From DAIRET01 sp036795455 (GTDB taxonomy: Bacteria > Bacteroidota > Ignavibacteria > Ignavibacteriales > Ignavibacteriaceae): a stretch of 64,000 bases of DNA. The notes below the pieces were generated by a model that did no database searches, had not been told where the DNA came from, and saw only the letters and a list, made by a program, of their open reading frames with translations. Below are positions 58,083 to 64,000 of the stretch, one piece after another (within the stretch, counting starts at the first letter, position 1; the number at the start of each line of letters is the position of its first letter). Location of the stretch: contig DAIRET010000002.1 of assembly GCA_036795455.1 (NCBI GenBank), positions 20,293 through 84,292 of the forward strand. Reading direction: 5' to 3'. The position numbers and the translations under genes were made by a program.

Positions 58083-58139
58083 TCAATACCGGTAAAGTCG
58101 GATGATTTATTAAAGTTTTTTTTCCTTTGCTTAAATTTA

Positions 58140-58168
58140 TTGTTTTTCTTCATAAAACCGTAATTTTG
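58140..58168 (+). promoter_or_regulatory. Bacteroidota-type promoter of the 58195 operon
   Basis: TTG at 58140-58142, 18 bases, then TAATTTTG at 58161-58168. This fits the Bacteroidota form of TTTG near -33 and TAnnTTTG near -7. The first ATG follows 27 bases later. This would drive the operon from the GT2 gene through nadK and possibly on to 62501. Confidence 0.5.
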
Positions 58169-58194
58169 TACAACCAATTAACATTAAAAAGAGA

Positions 58195-58956
58195 ATGATA
58201 AAAATATCGTCCGTCGTTTTAGCGAAGAATGAAGAAGCAAACATTAGAAGGTGTATTGAAAGTCAATTAAACTGCATTGACGAAATAGTGATTTTAATTG
58301 ATAATTCAACTACGGATAAAACCGAGGAAATTGTACGCAAATACGATAAAGTAAATTATGAGTTGGTTAAGTGGAACGGCTACGCTAAAACAAAAATGTA
58401 CGGTGTATCAAAAACAACTAACCGCTGGATATTCTGGATTGACGCCGATGAAGAAATTTCACCCGAACTATCGAATGAAATTTTAGAGCTAAAAAAATCT
58501 TCTCCGCAGTACCTTGCTTATTCGGTTGCCCGGAGAGCTTTTTTCCTCGGAAAATGGATAAAGCATTCAGGGTGGTATCCGGGTAGAGTAGTTAGATTAT
58601 TCGACAAAGAAAAAGTAAAATTCAACGACAAAGAGGTGCACGAACACCTTGATTTTAATGGACGGGCGGGTAATCTCAAAAACGATTTAAATCACTACAC
58701 CGACCCTTCGATAGAACATTACTACGAAAAATTTAACCGTTATACATCGCTTGCTGCAAAAGATTTGCTCGGTAGAAATAAAAAATTCACTTTAACCGGA
58801 TTACTATTCCGTCCATTTTTTCTCTTTGTCAAAATGTATATTTTTCGTCTCGGTTTTCTGGATGGGAAGCACGGATTAATTTTATCTGCGCTTTCGGCAA
58901 ATTATGTTTTTACTAAATACGCAAAACTTTGGGAGTTATCCCGGAAGGAGTCTTAA
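58195..58956 (+). CDS. Glycosyltransferase family 2 (WaaE/KdtX-like)
   Basis: A 253-residue protein: ISSVVLAKNEEANIRRCIESQLNCIDEIVILIDNSTTDKTEEI, WIFWIDADEEISPELSNEIL with the DAD metal site, and the family block YSVARRAFFLGKWIKHSGWYPGRVVRLFDKEKVKFNDKEVHEHL. This pattern is that of lipopolysaccharide core beta-glucosyltransferases. It ends with membrane-associating helices. It abuts the DUF1844 gene directly. Confidence 0.92.
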   Translation: MIKISSVVLAKNEEANIRRCIESQLNCIDEIVILIDNSTTDKTEEIVRKYDKVNYELVKWNGYAKTKMYGVSKTTNRWIFWIDADEEISPELSNEILELKKSSPQYLAYSVARRAFFLGKWIKHSGWYPGRVVRLFDKEKVKFNDKEVHEHLDFNGRAGNLKNDLNHYTDPSIEHYYEKFNRYTSLAAKDLLGRNKKFTLTGLLFRPFFLFVKMYIFRLGFLDGKHGLILSALSANYVFTKYAKLWELSRKES

Positions 58957-59232
58957 ATGTCAGAACAAATTACCCCCGAAATGTTATTTCTTCAGGTTGT
59001 GTTTCAAAATCAACAGCTTGCGTTAATGGGAATGGGAAAATTAAATAACCCGGTTACAAATAAGGTGGAAAAGAATTTGGAATATGCTAAAGTTGCAATT
59101 GATACGCTTGACATGCTTGTTGTTAAAACGAAAGGGAATTTGACTACTAACGAAGAGAAGTTTTTAACCGACATTCTTCGTGAATTAAAAGTGAGTTACG
59201 TTCAGGAACTTGACAAAGAAAAACAACAATGA
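58957..59232 (+). CDS. DUF1844 protein
   Basis: A 91-residue helical protein: MLFLQVVFQNQQLALMGMGKLNNPVTNKVEKNLEYAKVAIDTLDMLVVKTKGNLTTNEEKFLTDILRELKVSYVQEL is the DUF1844 pattern (short cytoplasmic family, function unknown). Its gene overlaps nadK by 4 bases and abuts the GT2 gene, so it belongs to the same transcript. Confidence 0.88.
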   Translation: MSEQITPEMLFLQVVFQNQQLALMGMGKLNNPVTNKVEKNLEYAKVAIDTLDMLVVKTKGNLTTNEEKFLTDILRELKVSYVQELDKEKQQ

Positions 59233-60125
59233 AACCGGGAATTGTAGGCAACATCCATAAAGAGAATATCGCAAGCGTTGTAACAACTCTTATTGAAAAA
59301 CTCTCTCAAAACAAAATCCCTTTCTCTTTGTGCGATACACTGAAGCAGGTTGTTGACCTTGAAAACAAAGATTTGGTTTTTTCGGATATCGAAACATTGG
59401 CGATGGAATCGGATATTCTTATTTCTATCGGCGGAGACGGGACAATGCTCACAACCGCTTATACTGCCCGGCAATTTGACAAACCCGTTCTCGGTGTAAA
59501 TTATGGTAAACTCGGTTTTCTTGCGGAAGTTGATATTCACGGTATTGACCTATTTATTGATGAATTGATACACGGCAAATACTCAATCGAAGAAAGAATT
59601 GTATTGTGTAGTTACTACGCAAAAAATCCCCGTAAAGAATTTTTCGCAATAAATGACCTTGTTATCGGAAAAGGGGATTGGCCTAAAATGATAGAGATTA
59701 CTGTAAAAGTTGATGACGAATACGTTACAACTTTTTCAGCGGACGGATTGATAATTGCAACACCAACCGGCTCAACGGGATATTCTCTTTCAGTCGGCGG
59801 ACCGGTAATTACTCCCAAAGCCGATGTAATTGCTCTCAGCCCGATTTCACCGCATAGCCTTACTATGCGTCCGCTTATACTTTCAAGCAGCCAGGTGATT
59901 TCGGTTTTTGTTGAATCACTTAACACAAAAATTCAAATTAACTGCGATGGACAGCGTGTTGAAGAGCATGTTCCGCCGGTTGAATTAAAAATATTCAAAA
60001 GCGACCGTCCTCTGAAACTTATCAGAACGGCGTCGGCTTCATATTTCGATATTTTAAGGACAAAATTATTTTGGGGACTTGACGTTAGAAAAAGTTCACT
60101 AAACAACTTGAGCAATAAAAAATGA
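59229..60125 (+). CDS. nadK: NAD kinase
   Basis: Makes NADP from NAD. The GGDG motif is in DILISIGGDGTMLTTAYTA; then GVNYGKLGFLAEV, the NE/D-type region FAINDLVIGKG, and TFSADGLIIATPTGSTGYSLSVGGPVITPKADVIALSPISPHSLTMRPLIL, the C-terminal domain signature. Length 298 is normal. The reading frame overlaps both neighbours by 4 bases. Confidence 0.96.
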   Translation: MKPGIVGNIHKENIASVVTTLIEKLSQNKIPFSLCDTLKQVVDLENKDLVFSDIETLAMESDILISIGGDGTMLTTAYTARQFDKPVLGVNYGKLGFLAEVDIHGIDLFIDELIHGKYSIEERIVLCSYYAKNPRKEFFAINDLVIGKGDWPKMIEITVKVDDEYVTTFSADGLIIATPTGSTGYSLSVGGPVITPKADVIALSPISPHSLTMRPLILSSSQVISVFVESLNTKIQINCDGQRVEEHVPPVELKIFKSDRPLKLIRTASASYFDILRTKLFWGLDVRKSSLNNLSNKK

Positions 60126-60628
60126 AAACTCTTTTTTTCTTTCTGATTATTACATGGGCAATATACGCCCAGCAATCGTATCAAATTTTGATTGACGAAA
60201 AGACGGGCAAACAGATGATTGTCGGTGAATGCACAAGGGATGCTTTCCTTGATACTGCGTTTGCCGGGTGGTATAATCAGAACTACAAAACTTATGAACC
60301 GGATGAAGATTTCATTTCCAAAATTGAAAAAGAATTAAATGGAATTCGTATTACTATAGTTATGGCTACATGGTGCGGAGATACAAAACGGGAAGTCCCC
60401 CGGTTTCTAAAGATTCTTGATCTGATTGATTTTCCGGAAGAATGTTACACCCTTTTATGTGTTGATAGAAAACGAAAAGGTCTGAAAGACGAAGTTGACG
60501 AACTTGATGTTCAATTAGTCCCTACTTTTATTTTCTACAAAGACGGAGAAGAGATAGGCAGAATTATCGAAACCCCGCAGCTAACATTAGAGGAAGATTT
60601 TTATAAAATAATCTTGCAAAAGGATTAA
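60122..60628 (+). CDS. Exported thioredoxin-like protein with CGDT in place of CxxC
   Basis: A signal peptide (MKTLFFFLIITWAIYAQQ) and a thioredoxin-type domain: ITIVMATWCGDTKREVPRFLKILDL. The usual WCxxC is WCGDT, so the resolving Cys is lost while the first Cys stays. The cis-Pro region VQLVPTFIFYKDGEEIGRI is present. Such proteins cannot act as classic dithiol oxidoreductases; a monothiol role is possible. It overlaps nadK by 4 bases. Confidence 0.85.
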   Translation: MKTLFFFLIITWAIYAQQSYQILIDEKTGKQMIVGECTRDAFLDTAFAGWYNQNYKTYEPDEDFISKIEKELNGIRITIVMATWCGDTKREVPRFLKILDLIDFPEECYTLLCVDRKRKGLKDEVDELDVQLVPTFIFYKDGEEIGRIIETPQLTLEEDFYKIILQKD

Positions 60629-60639
60629 CCGGAAATTTA

Positions 60640-61236
60640 ATGAAGCATAAATGGGAAGAAAGATTTTCTACGGATGAATTTGTTTACGGGATTGAGCCAA
60701 ATGAATTTTTCAAACAGGAAATCGATAATTTAAAGCCGGGCAGATTACTGCTGCCGGGTGAAGGAGAAGGTAGAAACGCTGTTTACGCTGCTAAATGCGG
60801 ATGGAATGTGGATGCCTTCGACTGGAGCGAAAATGCGAAAGAAAAGGCTTTACAACTTGCAGCTTCGCAGAATGTAAACATCAATTACTCCGTAGTTGAT
60901 ATTGCCCATCTTCCCGCTGAAACCGCAGTTTATGATGAGGCAGCATTAATTTTTATTCATCTTGACGATAATGATTGGCCGCAACTGATTGAAAAAATCA
61001 TTGCTTCATTAAAACCGGGTGGAAGGTTGATACTTGAGCTTTTTGAAAAAGAACAAATAAATAAAAATTCCGGCGGGCCTAAAGAGACCGACTTACTTTA
61101 TTCGTTGGAACAAGCAGTAAGTGATTTCATATCTCTTGATTTTGAACATCTATCAAAAGAAATCATTAAGTTGAATGAAGGAAAACTTCATCAGGGAGAG
61201 GCTTCCGTAGTCCGGTTTGTAGGAGTGAAAGTATAA
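60640..61236 (+). CDS. Class I SAM-dependent methyltransferase (TehB/thiopurine type)
   Basis: A 198-residue Rossmann methyltransferase: motif I GRLLLPGEGEGRNAVYAAKCGWNVDAFDWSENAKEKAL, and post-motif regions YDEAALIFIHLDDNDW and SLKPGGRLILELFEKEQ. Start WEERFSTDEFVYGIEPNEFF is shared with small-molecule methyltransferases of the TehB-like group. Substrate unknown. It lies 11 bases after the thioredoxin-like gene. Confidence 0.88.
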   Translation: MKHKWEERFSTDEFVYGIEPNEFFKQEIDNLKPGRLLLPGEGEGRNAVYAAKCGWNVDAFDWSENAKEKALQLAASQNVNINYSVVDIAHLPAETAVYDEAALIFIHLDDNDWPQLIEKIIASLKPGGRLILELFEKEQINKNSGGPKETDLLYSLEQAVSDFISLDFEHLSKEIIKLNEGKLHQGEASVVRFVGVKV

Positions 61237-61241
61237 CCGTT

Positions 61242-62501
61242 ATGAAAAAGGTTTTGTTTTTTTCTTACTATTGGCCTCCATCCGGAAGGGCGTCGCTTCA
61301 TCTTCCTTTGAAAATAATTCAACACCTCCCCTCATTCGGCTGGCAGCCGACTGTTGTTACAATTGACGAAGATACTTTCTCGCAAAAAGATGAAAGCCTA
61401 TTAAAAGAAATCCCCGAGAATCTTAAAGTAATTAAAACCAAAGTATTCGAGCCTTTCAATCTTTATAGAAGTTTTCTCGGAAAAGAAAAGAATGCCGCTT
61501 TAATTTCATCCGAGACAATTTCGAAAGAGAACAACGGATTGAGGCACAGACTTGCAATATGGATAAGAATGAATCTTTTTGTTCCCGATGCAAGAATCGG
61601 CTGGTACCCCTATGCAGTAAGAAATATAAAAGAAATACTACAGCAAGAAAAGTTTGATGCAATCATCAGTATCGGTCCACCGCACACAACTCATTTGATT
61701 GCGAAGAAAGCGAGCGTTCTTTCCGGACTGCCCCACATACCTGTTTTTATCGATCCGTGGGTTGATATTGTTTATTATAGCGGATTCAAGCGGAGCCGGC
61801 TTACGCTTGCAATTGATAATCATTTTGAAAAAAGCGTTCTAAAAAATTCTGCTGCTACTGTTTTTGTAACAGCATCAATGCTGGAAGACTATGTAAAAAA
61901 ATATCAATGGTTAAAAGAAAAATCTCACGTTCTTTACTGGGGTTACAATGAAGAGGATTTCGCTTCGGTCGAAGTAGCGGAGAAAAAGGGTGATGAAAAA
62001 GTATTAATTCATGCCGGCAATATTTTTGATTATCAAAACCCTGTAAATCTATGGAAGAGAATTAACACTGAAATAGCGAAAGGAAATAAAATAAGGTTAA
62101 AATTTGTCGGTACTGTTTCTCCTTTAATTAAAAAAACTATAATTGAAAACGGGCTTGACAGTGTAACGGATTACCCCGGTTTTCTTCCCTACCCGAAAAT
62201 GATTAAAGAAGTAATGAATGCAGACTACACGCTTGTATGTGCAACAGAAAAAAGGCATGTGCCGGGGAAACTCTTTGAATATCTACGTTCATGCAAACCC
62301 ATCTTAGCTTACGGTAACGACAATGATGAAGTAGCCCGGATAATCCGGAACGCCAACGCCGGGATGCTTGTAAACTATGAAGATGACGGTGAAATATTTT
62401 TTACTAATGCCGGCAGTTTCAAAACGGATTTGAATTACGTGAAAAGGTTTGACCGGAAAAACATTACGGAAAACCTCTGCAATATTGTAAATAGCCTTTG
62501 A
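61242..62501 (+). CDS. Glycosyltransferase family 4-like
   Basis: A 419-residue GT-B protein: KKVLFFSYYWPPSGRASLHLPLKIIQHLPSFGWQPTVVT, FDAIISIGPPHTTHLIAKKASVLSGLPHIPVFIDPWVD, LIHAGNIFDYQNPVNLW, and in the donor domain ADYTLVCATEKRHVPGKLFEYLRSCKPILAYGNDNDEVARII. The EX7E pair is altered, as in distant GT4 members. It probably adds a sugar in the surface-polysaccharide pathway. It is 5 bases after the methyltransferase. Confidence 0.88.
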   Translation: MKKVLFFSYYWPPSGRASLHLPLKIIQHLPSFGWQPTVVTIDEDTFSQKDESLLKEIPENLKVIKTKVFEPFNLYRSFLGKEKNAALISSETISKENNGLRHRLAIWIRMNLFVPDARIGWYPYAVRNIKEILQQEKFDAIISIGPPHTTHLIAKKASVLSGLPHIPVFIDPWVDIVYYSGFKRSRLTLAIDNHFEKSVLKNSAATVFVTASMLEDYVKKYQWLKEKSHVLYWGYNEEDFASVEVAEKKGDEKVLIHAGNIFDYQNPVNLWKRINTEIAKGNKIRLKFVGTVSPLIKKTIIENGLDSVTDYPGFLPYPKMIKEVMNADYTLVCATEKRHVPGKLFEYLRSCKPILAYGNDNDEVARIIRNANAGMLVNYEDDGEIFFTNAGSFKTDLNYVKRFDRKNITENLCNIVNSL

Positions 62502-62523
62502 AATCGTTTTAAATCACACAAAA

Positions 62524-62539
62524 ACCCTATAAATAGGGT
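62524..62539. repeat. 7-bp inverted repeat upstream of HU
   Basis: ACCCTAT-AA-ATAGGGT lies 22 bases after the glycosyltransferase stop. No T-run follows on the plus strand; on the minus strand GGGTTTTTG follows. It could be a weak terminator or an operator of the HU gene. A TTG at 62565 and TATTTTCG at 62591 may be the HU promoter (Bacteroidota form, one mismatch). Confidence 0.4.
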
Positions 62540-62643
62540 GTAAGCGGAAAATTTTCTGCGAATCTTGTTTCTTTTCTGAAAAAAAATATTTATTTTCGCC
62601 ACTGTAAACAATATATTAAAAAATTATTTAAGGAATTAGTACT

Positions 62644-62937
62644 ATGGCAGTTTCAAAACCATTAACAAAAGCTCAGATACTTGAACATCTGTCAAAGAAA
62701 ACCGGTACAACTAAAAAATTAGCCGGTCAATTTATGGAAGAATTGGTTACCCTTGCATATAAAGAAGCAAAGAAACAATTTGTTCTTCCGGGTCTCGGTA
62801 AACTTGTTGTTGCAAGCCGTAAGAAAAGAACCGGACGCAATCCTCAAACCGGTGAATCAATGGTTATCCCGGCAAGAAAAGTTTTGAAATTCAGAGTAGC
62901 TAAGCAAGCCAAAGACGCTATTCTTGGAAAAAAATAA
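62644..62937 (+). CDS. HU family DNA-binding protein
   Basis: A 97-residue histone-like protein: KPLTKAQILEHLSKKTGTTKKLAGQFMEELVTLAYKEAKKQFVLPGLGKLVVASRKKRTGRNPQTGESMVIPARKVLKFRVAKQAKDAILG. The beta-arm GRNPQTGE with Pro intercalates into DNA and bends it. A GGAATT-type leader precedes the ATG. It stands alone between a promoter-like region and a terminator, as is usual for a highly expressed nucleoid protein. Confidence 0.95.
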   Translation: MAVSKPLTKAQILEHLSKKTGTTKKLAGQFMEELVTLAYKEAKKQFVLPGLGKLVVASRKKRTGRNPQTGESMVIPARKVLKFRVAKQAKDAILGKK

Positions 62938-62943
62938 AAATTG

Positions 62944-62978
62944 AAAAGCCTGTTTATATTGCAGGCTTTGTTTTTTTC
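62944..62978 (+). terminator. Terminator after HU
   Basis: AAAGCCTG and CAGGCTTT form a perfect 8-bp stem around a 9-base loop, followed by GTTTTTTTTC. It lies 7 bases after the HU stop. Confidence 0.93.
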
Positions 62979-63016
62979 AAACAACAATTAAAATTACTTT
63001 CAAGGAGGTAATAAAA

Positions 63017-64000
63017 ATGAAACTAAGATTACTCTTTCTTTTGTGTCTTTTAAGTTCTTCTTTTCTGTTCTCTCAAATAACCGTTATTGACGACTTTGAA
63101 GAAGGAACCGGACACTTTAATTTACAGGTTACTTTTTCCGGCTCCACCAGAGGTGTTCTGGGTACAGTGCCGGTAATTGATACAACAACAGGTGCTTTGG
63201 GTACCTCAAAATCTTTAAAAATTGATTTGATTGACAATCCCGCCGATACTCTCGGATGGTTTGTTCGATTTCTATCTGGAACGGGAACGCCCGCCAACAA
63301 CGTGGTACTCGGAGCTACCGGGCACGTAGGCTACTGGTTAAAAACAAATAGATCATATCTAAAATGCGGAATTATAATGGATGATCTTAATAATACCGGA
63401 ACGGGTGTTGGTACAAACGAAATCAGCGACAGCCTTGATGTAATAGGTGATGGTCAATGGTATGCTTATCAGTGGGACCTTGCTGATTCCAACAGATGGT
63501 ATCCCTTCATTGCAACCGGAAACGGATTAATTCAGGACCCGGTAACTATAGATGCTGTTGTTTTTATTGCACCTCACCCGGAGTCAGACAATGATACCGC
63601 AGTAGTTTACTTTGACTACGTTTCATGGAATCCTACAGGTTATGTACCTGTTGAGTTCTCAACTTTCAGTTACGCTCTGTTCGGCAACCAGGTAGATTTA
63701 AGATGGATTACAGCTACCGAGTTGAACAACAAAGGTTTTGAAGTTGAAAGAAGATATGAAAATTCTGCTTTCGAGAGAATCTCTTTTGTAAACGGTAAAG
63801 GAACTTCTTCCGAGCCGAATGCTTATACTTATTCGGATATAGTTGCTAAAGCCGGTAAATATACTTACAGGTTGAAACAAGTTGATTTAGACGGAACCTA
63901 CAAATACTCTCAAGAAATTGAAGTTGATGTAATCGGAATTCCGGGTAAATACGCTTTATCGCAAAACTACCCGAATCCTTTTAACCCGGCAACAGGAATA
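63017..64000 (+). CDS. Type IX secretion system cargo protein (3' end off the window)
   Basis: A signal peptide (MKLRLLFLLCLLSSSFLFSQ) after an AAGGAGG site, then a jelly-roll domain of about 190 residues (VIDDFEEGTGHF, DGQWYAYQWDLADSNRW, VVYFDYVSWNP) that resembles carbohydrate-binding or laminin-like folds. A fibronectin-like stretch follows (VDLRWITATELNNKGFEVERR, YTYRLKQVDLDGTYKYSQEIEV), and finally YALSQNYPNPFNPATGI, the start of a type A sorting domain. The frame is open to the edge (328 codons seen). Catalytic function not evident. It is the main taxonomic marker of the window. Confidence 0.9.
   Translation, partial: MKLRLLFLLCLLSSSFLFSQITVIDDFEEGTGHFNLQVTFSGSTRGVLGTVPVIDTTTGALGTSKSLKIDLIDNPADTLGWFVRFLSGTGTPANNVVLGATGHVGYWLKTNRSYLKCGIIMDDLNNTGTGVGTNEISDSLDVIGDGQWYAYQWDLADSNRWYPFIATGNGLIQDPVTIDAVVFIAPHPESDNDTAVVYFDYVSWNPTGYVPVEFSTFSYALFGNQVDLRWITATELNNKGFEVERRYENSAFERISFVNGKGTSSEPNAYTYSDIVAKAGKYTYRLKQVDLDGTYKYSQEIEVDVIGIPGKYALSQNYPNPFNPATGI

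Noticed and set aside
1..64000. CRISPR arrays, insertion sequences, prophage, rRNA or tRNA genes
   Set aside because: Looked for by eye; no regularly spaced repeats, transposase or integrase products, or RNA-gene signatures were seen.

Overview
The window is low-GC DNA from a diderm bacterium of the Bacteroidota/Ignavibacteriota side of the tree. The best taxonomic clue is the gene running off the right edge. Its product has a signal peptide and ends in the type IX secretion sorting sequence YALSQNYPNPFNPATGI, in the wording typical of Ignavibacteria. Two promoters also fit the Bacteroidota form TAnnTTTG. P- and L-ring genes (flgI, flgH) confirm an outer membrane. Assignment to Ignavibacteria is inference.

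Positions 1-43,500 hold one large flagellar and chemotaxis locus, all on the minus strand. In transcription order it runs: HEAT-repeat gene, cheR, two cheY, cheZ, cheA, cheB and an 82-residue unknown; then flgB, flgC, an unknown, fliE, F, G, H, I, J, motE-like, fliK, flgD, a TIGR02530-type gene and flgE, closed by a terminator; then fliL, M, N, O, P, Q, R, flhB, flhA, flhF, flhG; then a small membrane protein, fliA, two HDOD proteins, a degenerate histidine kinase, an unknown membrane protein, flgF, flgG, flgA, flgH, flgI, a flgJ-like lytic transglycosylase, flgN-like, flgK, flgL, motA, motB and the start of fliW. Export apparatus, rod, rings, hook, junction proteins and motor are all present. 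Flagellin, cap (fliD), fliS, flgM, cheW, receptors and rpoN are not in the window.

Three of these transcription units begin 26-33 bases after sequences resembling sigma-54 (-24/-12) promoters (flgB, fliL, fliA operon). Each has a related 22-bp element farther upstream at spacings of 49, 70 and 80 bases. The chemotaxis unit has a good sigma-28 promoter. This suggests a sigma-54 to sigma-28 hierarchy. FliA itself appears to lack region 3, and the kinase-like protein in its operon has lost its phosphoacceptor histidine.

Positions 43,500-51,500 carry housekeeping genes: a DsbD N-domain protein with a redoxin, transketolase, an Ig-like lipoprotein, an rRNA methyltransferase, a DUF971 protein and a peptidoglycan amidase. 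Positions 51,500-53,810 are the least explained part. A 460-bp non-coding stretch rich in palindromes, including a perfect TGTGA-N6-TCACA site, precedes a four-gene operon: an unknown ending in CPPYC, a multi-pass membrane protein, a membrane-anchored coiled coil and a NarL-type response regulator without a kinase.

Positions 53,800-62,500 hold a surface-polysaccharide group (initiating sugar transferase and five glycosyltransferases) mixed with nadK, a DUF1844 protein, a thioredoxin-like protein and a methyltransferase. HU and the type IX-secreted protein close the window.
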